From positions 186,001 through 250,000 of the forward strand of contig NZ_NFJW01000002.1 in assembly GCF_002160065.1 (NCBI RefSeq): a stretch of 64,000 nt of DNA, read 5' to 3'. This stretch comes from Collinsella sp. An2. Its GTDB lineage: Bacteria > Actinomycetota > Coriobacteriia > Coriobacteriales > Coriobacteriaceae. A program made the translations under genes and the position numbers. Positions 1-7,647 of the stretch are shown here, piece after piece. Under the pieces are notes generated by a model. It was given only the letters and a program-made list of their open reading frames with translations. It was not told the DNA's origin and made no database searches. The stretch's first letter is position 1. Every line of letters begins with the position of its first letter.

Positions 1-1
1 A

Positions 2-3000
2 AAAGACGGAGACACAATCACGCTTACTGGGAATGCGACGCTTCCTACGACGAGTTTTTCGGCGGGTAAAACGCTGGTCATCGACGGGGCCGGCTTTACG
101 ATTGACGCGGATCAAGCGTATCTGAATATTGCCGGTAATGTTACTTTCAGGAACTGTACGGTGAATTTCCACGGCGTTCCCAACGGACACTGGATGTACA
201 TCTACATGGCATCAAACGGTAGCCTGACGTTTGAAGATGCCACTGTAACCATTGACGGTTCGGAGGCCGCCGATAATACGACTGCTATGTATTTTCCGGA
301 GCCTAATACTCCGCCTGCTGACTTTGCTGCGAACAATACGACGCTTACCATTAAGAATTGCAGGGGAAATGGCATCAGCTGGGGCGGTTCGACGAGCGTG
401 CGCAGGAACACTCTGTCGTTTACGAACAGCAATGTCACCATTCAAAATTGCGCCGAAAAGAACACCAACGGCGGCGGTGGCATCATCGGTACATTTGATG
501 TCACGGTTACCGGCGGTTCTTTGAGCGTTTTGGGCAATAAGAGCTATGGTTCGAATGGCTCAAACTATACTATCTCCGGCGCCGTGGTGACTTATAACGA
601 CAACGGGACCCACGGGCTGTCTGCGACGGACCTTGTCATAAAAGATGGATCAAGGGTGTCTGCAGATAATAACGGTTACTATGGCGTTTACGCTAACGGT
701 GCGTTCCTGGTCGATGGAACCTCTTCTTTGACCGTGACGCGGAATTCGAGTCGGTATGACTGTGCCGGCCTCAAGCTCACCTCCGGTGTGACCGACGGTC
801 ACGTGGAGAAGGGTGCGACCGTCACCATCACCGACAATTACTGCAGCGGCCTTTCCAACAACGGCAAGGTCGTCTTCGACGAGGGATCGCACCTCACCAT
901 CACGGGCAACATGAACGACAAGGGCACGACGAGCAACGGCGGCGGCATCTATAACAGCGGCGCCTCGGCCAACCTCACGATTCCGTCCGATACCGTGATC
1001 TACAACAACCATGCCAAGACCGCAGGCGACGACATCTTCAACAACACGACGTCCACCATCACATTCCCCGAGGTCGGCTCCGATTGGAAGCTTGACGGCA
1101 AGGGCATCGGCGGCATCAAAGATGATTGCGAGGACGCTATCGACGGCTGGTACGATGACTCCGCAGATGCTCGCTGGGAGGCGCACGCCGCTGACTGGAG
1201 CAAGAATCACGTTGAGCTGTTTGATTCTTCTACCACGGGGGTGACCGGCCTTACGACACTTAAGGCTGCGCATGGTCTTATCCCCTTTGATCCTGGTGAG
1301 GAGAATCCCAACTGGGATAAATCCAAGTCGAAGACTGCCACTAATCTTAACCAGGACTTTGAGTCCGACGTGACGCTCTCGCTTCCTTCTGCGAATCAGG
1401 AGCTCGTCTCGGATATTGTGTTCGTTATCGATGAGTCGAGCTGCAGCGAGCCTGTGAAGGAGGAAGTCGCCTCGTTGCTGTCCAACCTCTATGGTCGCAT
1501 CGAAGACACTGACGCGACGATTAAGGTTGGAGCAGTTCAGTTCCGCGGTGAGGTGACCAAATTCCCGCTCGCTGCGTTGTCTGAAAAGACCAAGGACGAC
1601 ATTGCCGCTTTCATGGGTGATCGTCCTGACGTTGCGGGCTCAAACATGAGCGCTGGTCTTATCGCTGGCGAGAAGATGCTCGACGCTGATACCAGCGTCG
1701 ACGCAGACCGTAAGTACCTCATCCTGGTGAGCGACGGCATCACCTATATCTGGGATGACGAGAACACGGACACCCAGGAGAACTACGGAATCAACTTTGC
1801 GAATGGGGATGCGCCCAACACCCCGATGGTTGCAGGCCCCGATGGCTGGGACGTCAAGTATGGCTCCAAGAAATATCCTGACGATTGGGACGTGTGGCTC
1901 CAGAGCGTGTCGGGAAGCGTTGACGAGACGATTGCCGGCAAGAAGAGTGACTACGACCGCGATGGATCTCAGGCCGATAAGCCCTTCGTGAGCTACGACG
2001 AGAAGGATGAGTATCTTTCTACGGTTGATGTCGCGCTGTACAAGTCCTATCAGGAGTACCGTCAGATTTCCGGTAAGTACCACACCTATGCCGTGACGGC
2101 TGGTGTCGAGGGTGAGATGGCCGACTTCCCCTACGGTCCTTCCTTCATGAGGTGGCTTGCCAACGGCGAGGACGTTTCCTTCAACTCCATCGAAAAGGAC
2201 ATTTACTACTTGCTCGACAAGGGTTCCTCGGTTACCGACGTCATCGGCTACGGCCAGTATGACGACGGCAGCGCCTACGACTTTTCGTTCATCGATGACG
2301 CGGGTCGTCTGAAGCTGACCGTTGGCGATGAAACCCTGTCCGCGACGAAGCTCGACGGCAGCCTTCCTGAGAACGCTACGAGTGGCTATACCTTTGGGAA
2401 AAAGCAGGAGGACGGCAACTACGACTACGAGCTCTACTACTACGCCAAGGGCCAGGACGGTATCTCCGACGAGTGCTTCGTCTGGAAGATTAATGTTCCG
2501 GTGAGCAACTTCGCCCCCGTCCAGCTGACCTACGGTGTCAGGCTCAACGACCCGAAGACCGCCGAGGGAACTTACGGCATCTATGACGCGGACGGCGACG
2601 AGAACAACGCCAACCTGTTGACCAACGTCTCCGCGACGCTCCATCCGGTCGATACGAACGGAAATGAGGGGAATCCTGAGGAGTTCCTCAAGCCTACGGT
2701 GAGCTATAAGGTTTCAAATCCGACCCCACCGACGACGCCCGGCCAGTCTGATAAGACCACCCCGGATATTGACGTCGACAAGAAGCTGAATGGGCGCGAG
2801 CTCAAAGCCGGGGAGTTCAAATTCAAGATTGAATACACCGGCACCTCGTCCGCCGTTAAGCCTAAGGTCATTTATGGCACCAATTCGGCCGATGGCTCGG
2901 TGATATTCGATGACGGGTTCGTTTTCAATGATTCTGGCTCCTTCACTTTTACAGTCAGCGAAGTTCTACCTGCCGATGACGATCAGACTCAGGCCGGTGT

Positions 3001-3388
3001 GCAGCACGATGGCGTTACTTACGACGAAACGACTTACACCATCACGGCAAACGTTGAAGTAGAAGGTAACAAGTACGTCGTAAAGAGTTGGAGCGGTGAC
3101 ACCGACATTACGTTTACCAACGTTGCTGAATCCGACGAGCCGAGCAACCCGGGTACGGAAGAGCCGGAGAATCCCAATACTCCCTCTGAGCCGGAGACTC
3201 CAACTGGCCCTGATACGCCGACCAGCCCGGAAACGCCTGAGAACCCCGAAACCCCTACCAAGCCGGTCAAGACCGAGGAAACGCTGCCGAGCACAGGCGA
3301 CATTGCCCTCGGTGTTGTCTCGGCGGTTGCAGGCGTGGGAATCGTCTGCCTCGGCATCTCCTTCGCGCTTAAGAAGCGGAGCGAGTAG
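2..3388 (+). CDS. LPXTG-anchored surface protein, VWA and FctA-like domains (5' partial)
   Basis: The frame is open from base 2, so the start lies upstream; the GTG at 161 is internal. About 1,128 residues are visible. The N-terminal third is Thr/Asn/Gly-rich with repeating short strands, as in right-handed beta-helix adhesins. A von Willebrand A-like domain follows from about 1400 to 2230, with a MIDAS-like DESSC at 1430-1444 and a later LVSDG. An Spy0128/FctA-type pilin domain lies at about 2758-3120. A Pro/Glu/Thr spacer with PETP-like repeats comes next, then the sortase signal LPSTG at 3284-3298, a hydrophobic segment and a basic KKRSE tail. Wall anchoring by sortase is expected; the ligand is unknown. 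The fifth MIDAS position is Cys instead of Ser. The family assignment is confident, the role inferred. Confidence 0.93.
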   Translation, partial: KDGDTITLTGNATLPTTSFSAGKTLVIDGAGFTIDADQAYLNIAGNVTFRNCTVNFHGVPNGHWMYIYMASNGSLTFEDATVTIDGSEAADNTTAMYFPEPNTPPADFAANNTTLTIKNCRGNGISWGGSTSVRRNTLSFTNSNVTIQNCAEKNTNGGGGIIGTFDVTVTGGSLSVLGNKSYGSNGSNYTISGAVVTYNDNGTHGLSATDLVIKDGSRVSADNNGYYGVYANGAFLVDGTSSLTVTRNSSRYDCAGLKLTSGVTDGHVEKGATVTITDNYCSGLSNNGKVVFDEGSHLTITGNMNDKGTTSNGGGIYNSGASANLTIPSDTVIYNNHAKTAGDDIFNNTTSTITFPEVGSDWKLDGKGIGGIKDDCEDAIDGWYDDSADARWEAHAADWSKNHVELFDSSTTGVTGLTTLKAAHGLIPFDPGEENPNWDKSKSKTATNLNQDFESDVTLSLPSANQELVSDIVFVIDESSCSEPVKEEVASLLSNLYGRIEDTDATIKVGAVQFRGEVTKFPLAALSEKTKDDIAAFMGDRPDVAGSNMSAGLIAGEKMLDADTSVDADRKYLILVSDGITYIWDDENTDTQENYGINFANGDAPNTPMVAGPDGWDVKYGSKKYPDDWDVWLQSVSGSVDETIAGKKSDYDRDGSQADKPFVSYDEKDEYLSTVDVALYKSYQEYRQISGKYHTYAVTAGVEGEMADFPYGPSFMRWLANGEDVSFNSIEKDIYYLLDKGSSVTDVIGYGQYDDGSAYDFSFIDDAGRLKLTVGDETLSATKLDGSLPENATSGYTFGKKQEDGNYDYELYYYAKGQDGISDECFVWKINVPVSNFAPVQLTYGVRLNDPKTAEGTYGIYDADGDENNANLLTNVSATLHPVDTNGNEGNPEEFLKPTVSYKVSNPTPPTTPGQSDKTTPDIDVDKKLNGRELKAGEFKFKIEYTGTSSAVKPKVIYGTNSADGSVIFDDGFVFNDSGSFTFTVSEVLPADDDQTQAGVQHDGVTYDETTYTITANVEVEGNKYVVKSWSGDTDITFTNVAESDEPSNPGTEEPENPNTPSEPETPTGPDTPTSPETPENPETPTKPVKTEETLPSTGDIALGVVSAVAGVGIVCLGISFALKKRSE

Positions 3389-3739
3389 ATGGGTGCGGCC
3401 ACTCCCTCTGTTCAGGGATTCCTACCAGAGCAGATGGTTCGGTTGAACGGACGCCATGCGTTCGTCCACGAGCGCGTTCTCGCGTTCATCGTGCACGAGA
3501 CTCAGGAGCGCGGGTCGGTGACGTTTTGTAAGGGAGACCTGGCAAAGCGCCTTGGCTGTTGCGACCGCTCCGTCGATCGCGCTCTTACGCGCCTGCGCCG
3601 CGAGGGGGACATTGTGTCGACTCCGGTATACGGTGAGTCGGGCGCGCAGCTGGGGAACACGTATCGGGCCACAAAGGACGGCATTAAACATGCCGGAATC
3701 TACGAGCGCAAGATGAAGCTCGACCTTCAGCGCTCATAG
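3389..3739 (+). CDS. small winged-helix DNA-binding protein
   Basis: 116 residues starting at an ATG that directly abuts the TAG of the adhesin gene, so the two are probably co-transcribed and translationally coupled. Residues about 38-85 read as a winged helix: GSVTFCKGDLAKRLGC, then CDRSVDRALTRLRREG as recognition helix and a wing containing STPVYG. No effector domain is present. It could regulate the adhesin operon. It has no strong Shine-Dalgarno of its own, which fits coupling. The specific family is not recognised. Confidence 0.7.
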   Translation: MGAATPSVQGFLPEQMVRLNGRHAFVHERVLAFIVHETQERGSVTFCKGDLAKRLGCCDRSVDRALTRLRREGDIVSTPVYGESGAQLGNTYRATKDGIKHAGIYERKMKLDLQRS

Positions 3740-3782
3740 GCCCACAACGTGCCGAGCAAATCTACATAGGGGTAAGCCTCGA

Positions 3783-3811
3783 TGGACCCGGTCGCATAGC
3801 GGCCGGGTCCA
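3783..3811. other. perfect 9-bp hairpin downstream of the adhesin operon
   Basis: TGGACCCGG and CCGGGTCCA form a perfect 9-bp stem around an 11-base loop, 44 bases after the winged-helix stop codon. There is no T-run, so it may be a weak terminator or an mRNA-stabilising 3' end. The rest of 3740-4190 shows no convincing gene. Confidence 0.5.
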
Positions 3812-4190
3812 GTCATATGTGTGCAGCAAGTAATGCTGAGAACTGCAGGCCCTATCTAAGCAACCCGGGCAATTCGACAAGCCTCGGGTCGCATCCATGC
3901 CATCAAACCCCATGCCTATGGTGACACTGTGGAAGTATTCGAAGAAAGTTCCGCTTAAAGGAGTAGTTTCTAATACCAAGCAACGCAATGACCTGCGAAA
4001 ATTCGGCCGCGGTAAGAAACAGGGGAGATTCGAGCAAGATTCTTGTAAGAACGGGCGCAGGTTTCGGTAAGACCCACATGCGACGATGGTTTTGGCGGCT
4101 ATGGGCACCGATGCTTTGGCGCCTGAACGGCCGCAGACATGGCCAGGTGGAGGCCGAAATGTGGAGGTCATGATGGGCTGCAACGTTTTC

Positions 4191-4219
4191 TTGAGAAAGC
4201 CGGGTCAAAACGGTATAGT
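4191..4219 (+). promoter_or_regulatory. sigma-70-type promoter of the rpsF operon
   Basis: TTGAGA at 4191-4196 and TATAGT at 4214-4219 are separated by 17 bases, about 70 bases upstream of the rpsF start. It is the best promoter match in the 3740-4288 interval. Confidence 0.75.
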
Positions 4220-4235
4220 TGCTGAGTCCTTTCCT

Positions 4236-4279
4236 GCTTCAGGCGCACCTTCACGACCTGAAGCCGTATGTCCGGAGGA
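4236..4279 (+). promoter_or_regulatory. candidate S6:S18 autoregulatory leader
   Basis: GCTTCAGG (4236-4243) pairs with CCTGAAGC (4257-4264) just upstream of the rpsF ribosome-binding site. It is followed by a CCG-containing single-stranded stretch and CCGGAGGAGG. Many bacteria carry an rpsF leader hairpin with a conserved CCG that binds the S6:S18 complex. The match here is positional and by eye only. Confidence 0.4.
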
Positions 4280-4288
4280 GGTGACCAC

Positions 4289-4582
4289 ATGAAGGCCTAT
4301 GAACTGCTGTTCTTCGTCAACCCTTCCCTCGACCCCGAGACCCGTCTCGCCGTCATGAAGCGTATCGACACCACGATCGCTGAGGGCAATGGCAAGGTTG
4401 ACAACGTTGACGAGTGGGGCAAGCGCAAGCTCGCCTACGAGATCAACGGTCTCACCGAAGGTGACTACACCCTCATCAACTTCCACGCAGATCCCACCCA
4501 GATCGCCGAGCTCGATCGCGTCCTGCGCATCACCGATGCTGTGGAGCGTCACATGATCGTTCGTCGCGACGACAAGGAGTAA
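4289..4582 (+). CDS. rpsF: 30S ribosomal protein S6
   Basis: 97 residues, MKAYELLFFVNPSLD onward, normal length for S6. The ATG at 4289 was chosen over an upstream in-frame start because GGAGGAGGTGA lies 6-8 bases before it. S6 binds 16S rRNA with S18 in the platform of the small subunit. It is first gene of the rpsF-ssb-rpsR cluster and has its own promoter. The C-terminus ends RHMIVRRDDKE, as is usual. Confidence 0.97.
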   Translation: MKAYELLFFVNPSLDPETRLAVMKRIDTTIAEGNGKVDNVDEWGKRKLAYEINGLTEGDYTLINFHADPTQIAELDRVLRITDAVERHMIVRRDDKE

Positions 4583-4597
4583 TCGAACGCGTCGGAG

Positions 4598-4614
4598 GGG
4601 GCGCCCAGCGCCCC
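4598..4614 (+). other. intercistronic hairpin rpsF-ssb
   Basis: GGGGCGC and GCGCCCC form a perfect 7-bp stem with a CCA loop in the 75-base rpsF-ssb gap. A GCATGC/GCATGC repeat follows. No T-run is present. It may serve in mRNA processing or partial attenuation to set S6:SSB ratios. Confidence 0.45.
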
Positions 4615-4657
4615 GGCATGCTTATGCATGCAGTAGGTTTGAGAGGTAGTGAGCCAC

Positions 4658-5119
4658 ATGAGCATCAACCGAGTGAACATTTCGGGCAATCTCACACGCG
4701 ATCCCGAGCTGCGCATGACAAGCGGCGGCACCCAGGTGCTTTCGTTTGGCGTGGCGGTCAACGACCGTCGTCGCAACCCGCAGACGGGTGACTGGGAGGA
4801 CTATCCCAACTTCGTGGACTGCACCATGTTTGGCACCCGCGCTGAGGCCGTGAACCGCTTTCTGAGCAAGGGCTCCAAGGTCGCCATCGAGGGCAAACTT
4901 CGCTACAGCTCCTGGGAGCGCGATGGCCAGCGCCGCAGCAAGCTCGAGGTCATCGTCGATGAGATCGAGTTCATGAGCCGCGGTCAGCAGTCGTCGGATG
5001 GTGGCTATAGCCAGGCACCCGCCTCGGCCCCGCGCCAGTATGCTTCCCAGCCACAACCTGCGGCGCCCGTCCAGGCTCCGCCTGCGGTGGACGTCTACGA
5101 TGAGGACATCCCGTTCTAG
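4658..5119 (+). CDS. ssb: single-stranded DNA-binding protein
   Basis: 153 residues. The OB fold occupies residues 1-105 (MSINRVNISGNLTRDPELR, WEDYPNFVDCTMFG, LRYSSWERDGQRRSKLEV). A Gln/Ala/Pro-rich linker follows, then the acidic tip DVYDEDIPF that recruits repair partners. The ATG at 4658 is preferred over the GTG at 4649 because the GAGAGGTAG ribosome-binding site is correctly spaced only for the ATG. Its position between rpsF and rpsR is the classical arrangement. Confidence 0.97.
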   Translation: MSINRVNISGNLTRDPELRMTSGGTQVLSFGVAVNDRRRNPQTGDWEDYPNFVDCTMFGTRAEAVNRFLSKGSKVAIEGKLRYSSWERDGQRRSKLEVIVDEIEFMSRGQQSSDGGYSQAPASAPRQYASQPQPAAPVQAPPAVDVYDEDIPF

Positions 5120-5183
5120 GGACGTCAGACTTCAGTGAAGGGCGCAGCGACATGTCGCCGCGCCGCAAGAAAGGTATTTTGAC

Positions 5184-5450
5184 ATGGCTAATGATTATTC
5201 AGCACGTCAGCCGCGTCGTAAGTACTGCCAGTTCTGCAAGGAGGGCACTGAGTACATCGACTACAAGGATACTCAGCTCCTCCGTAAGTACATGACCGAC
5301 CGCGGCAAGATCAAGCCCCGTCGTGTCACTGGCGCTTGCACGCAGCACCAGCACGATATCGCGAACGCCATCAAGCGCGCTCGTGAGATGGCCCTGCTGC
5401 CGTACACCGTCCCCGTGGTTTCCTCCCGCGGCGGCCGTGACCGCGGCTAA
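5184..5450 (+). CDS. rpsR: 30S ribosomal protein S18
   Basis: 88 residues with the S18 signatures [34 protein letters not shown] and ALLPYTV. It partners S6 in the small-subunit platform. The CxxC near the N-terminus suggests a zinc-binding (C+) form of S18. The AAAGG ribosome-binding site lies 8 bases before the ATG. Third gene of the ribosomal cluster. Confidence 0.97.
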   Translation: MANDYSARQPRRKYCQFCKEGTEYIDYKDTQLLRKYMTDRGKIKPRRVTGACTQHQHDIANAIKRAREMALLPYTVPVVSSRGGRDRG

Positions 5451-5471
5451 CAGACTGCACGCACGTTTCAG

Positions 5472-6458
5472 ATGATTCAGGGCCACCAGAACACACCGGG
5501 AACCGAGCTGGCGCCTGTGAAGCCTCCACAGGCCGGCGGCAACGCGTCGCCGCTGTGGTACGTGGGCGTCGCTCTTTCGGTCCTGGTGATCGGGTGGTAT
5601 CCGTTTCTGGGCGTCATGCTGCTTGCCGGTGTGACGCGCATCTTGGTCGATCGTTCCGGCCCGCGCGCATTTGTGGGTGCGGTGCTGGTGGCGATAGCAA
5701 CCGTCGTCATCCTTTCGGTGACGTTTGGGCTGTCGTCGGGCTTGGTGGCGGTGCCGCCGCTGCTCACCACCTTGTTGCTCGTGGCATGTATGTGCCGCGG
5801 GGCAGCAGGTGTGACGAGCGTGAGCACCGTCGTGGCGGTAGGCACGCTGGCAAGTTTGGCGATTGACGCGTTCACCTTGTCGGGACAGGGCTATTCCGTT
5901 GCCGATGTCACCTGCGGGCTCCTCATGGAGACCGTGCGGGCGTCGGCGGGAAACGGTATCGACGCCAACATGGTGGTAGCTACCGTGGAGCCCGTGGTAA
6001 CGGCCCTCTGGCCGTTGGTCTACGTTATGACGGTCATGGTGAACGTGCTGGGGGCCGGCGTGGGGGCGCTTGTTGCCGCTCCGCGCGTGAACGGCGTCCG
6101 TCACCTTCCGCAGATTGCGCGCTTCGACGCGCCGCTGTGGTCGGTCGGCGTGCTCGCCTTATCGGTTCTGGGGCTGGGAGCATCGTTTGCTGGCATTCCC
6201 TACGCAAACGTTGTGCTCACGGTCTCGGCTACGGTACTCATGAGCGTTCGCTTCATCTTTGCGGCGCAGGGGCTGGGAGTGCTCTCCGACAAGCTCTCGC
6301 GCCTTCGCATGGGATGTATGCTGCGCCCGCTGATCATCTGTTTCGCAGTCTGGGTCGAGGCGATGTCTTTTATCCTGAGCATCGTCGGTCTCATCGACGT
6401 GTGGGCCAACTTCCGCAAGCTTCCACGGGGTGGCACAGACGCAGAGACACATAGGTAA
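5472..6458 (+). CDS. DUF2232-type polytopic membrane protein (YybS-like)
   Basis: 328 residues with about eight hydrophobic segments (for example VGVALSVLVIGWYPFLGVML, AFVGAVLVAIATVVILSV, FAVWVEAMSFILSIVGLI). The rpsR-DUF2232-rplI order is common in Gram-positive bacteria, which supports the family call. The molecular function is not established. The ATG has no clear Shine-Dalgarno and lies 22 bases after rpsR, so translation may depend on reinitiation. The C-terminus is short, polar and cytoplasmic. Confidence 0.75.
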   Translation: MIQGHQNTPGTELAPVKPPQAGGNASPLWYVGVALSVLVIGWYPFLGVMLLAGVTRILVDRSGPRAFVGAVLVAIATVVILSVTFGLSSGLVAVPPLLTTLLLVACMCRGAAGVTSVSTVVAVGTLASLAIDAFTLSGQGYSVADVTCGLLMETVRASAGNGIDANMVVATVEPVVTALWPLVYVMTVMVNVLGAGVGALVAAPRVNGVRHLPQIARFDAPLWSVGVLALSVLGLGASFAGIPYANVVLTVSATVLMSVRFIFAAQGLGVLSDKLSRLRMGCMLRPLIICFAVWVEAMSFILSIVGLIDVWANFRKLPRGGTDAETHR

Positions 6459-6497
6459 TCAAAGCGCCGCACACGCGGTGCGTTCGAAGGAGATCTC

Positions 6498-7019
6498 ATG
6501 AAAGTCGTTCTTCTTGGTGAGATCAAGGGCAAGGGTGGCGAGGGTGACGTCGTCGACGTCGCTCAGGGTTACGCCGAGAACTACCTCTTCCCGAAGAAGC
6601 TCGCCGTTGCGGCTACCAAGGGCAACCTGAAGCAGCTTGAGGAGCGCCGCAACAACATCGAGAAGCGCGAGGCCGTCCGTCTGGCCGACGCCAACGCGCT
6701 CAAGGAGACCCTCGAGGGCAAGCAGGTCACCGTCGACGTCAAGGTTGGCGACGAGGGCGTTCTGTTTGGTTCGGTCACCGCTGCCATGGTCGCCGATGCG
6801 GTCAAGGAGCAGTTGGGCGTCGAGATCGACCGCAAGCGCGTCGAGCTCGGTAAGCCCATCAAGGTCGCCGGTGCCCACGAGGTTGCCATCTCGCTCTATC
6901 GCGACATCCGCACCACCGTCGTCGTGCTCGTGGGCGTGAAGCCCGAGGAGCTCGCCGCCGAGGAGGAGGCCGCTGAGCCCGAGGCCGAGGAGGCCACGAC
7001 CGAGGAGACCGCCGAGTAA
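6498..7019 (+). CDS. rplI: 50S ribosomal protein L9
   Basis: 173 residues: MKVVLLGEIKGKGGEGDVVDVAQGYAENYL is the rRNA-binding N-domain, followed by the long connecting helix and the C-domain with VTAAMVADAVKEQ. The normal L9 ends near residue 150; here about 20 extra residues form a Glu/Ala-rich acidic tail. AAGGAG lies 7 bases before the ATG. Last gene of the ribosomal cluster, followed by a strong terminator. Confidence 0.96.
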   Translation: MKVVLLGEIKGKGGEGDVVDVAQGYAENYLFPKKLAVAATKGNLKQLEERRNNIEKREAVRLADANALKETLEGKQVTVDVKVGDEGVLFGSVTAAMVADAVKEQLGVEIDRKRVELGKPIKVAGAHEVAISLYRDIRTTVVVLVGVKPEELAAEEEAAEPEAEEATTEETAE

Positions 7020-7055
7020 CTCGCGGTTCTTCCGTATCATGCCTTGTGCATATAT

Positions 7056-7086
7056 AAGCCCTGCGCTTGCAGCGTGGGGCTTTTTT
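7056..7086 (+). terminator. intrinsic terminator of the rplI operon
   Basis: AGCCCTGCGC pairs with GCGTGGGGCT around a TTGCA loop and is followed by six T residues, 37 bases after the rplI stop. Confidence 0.9.
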
Positions 7087-7222
7087 CATAGGTGCCCACG
7101 CCGTGCCAGGGCCCAAACGGTTGGAAGAACTGGTTTCTGCAAAGACGCTTCGCCCTTCATGTGCGGGTGGACCCATGGACGGCTCTTGGTATCAGTAATA
7201 GTGGGTTGCTAAAAGCTCATCA

Positions 7223-7368
7223 GAAACTCGTTTCGGTTTTATGCAGTTGTTTTCAGATTTCCCGAGTAGACCTTCCTTTCAAGCCCCCGAATCCAGGGGT
7301 TTTGTCGTCGAAATCGGGCGTCTACTCGGGAATTCCCGAACTAACTGCATAAAACCGAAACGAGTTTC
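7223..7368. repeat. 146-bp palindromic element, family A, copy 1
   Basis: The outer 26 bases (7223-7248 and 7343-7368) are perfect inverted repeats. An inner pair, CCCGAGTAGAC (7261-7271) and GTCTACTCGGG (7320-7330), continues the fold. The termini share ATGCAGTT and the GAGTAGAC core with a second element at 57837-57974. It carries no coding capacity and resembles a REP/MITE element. The flanking 7087-7222 and 7369-7640 show no gene. Confidence 0.85.
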
Positions 7369-7647
7369 TCCCGACGGCGAAGATTGAGGGAGCCGGTGCG
7401 CGATTAGACGCGTTTCAAAGTCCTATAACCTGCTTTCGGCGGCGCCCCATCAACCTTTGTTGTCCCCTTTACCGCAGCGACGCGCGCGCTGGGCGAAAGG
7501 TTGGCTTGCGCACCGACGCCAAGGGGTAGTCTCGACAGTAATGTATGAGTTTGTGCGCGCACGGCGCGGCACGCAGCTCAATGCGGAGACGGTTCTCGTC
7601 CCAAGAACACAGCGGCACGCCGTGCGCCCCAACCGAAGGAGGTTGCC

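Noticed and set aside
161-3388. GTG at 161 as start of the adhesin
   Set aside because: The frame is open to base 2 with coherent beta-strand repeat sequence, so the GTG is internal.
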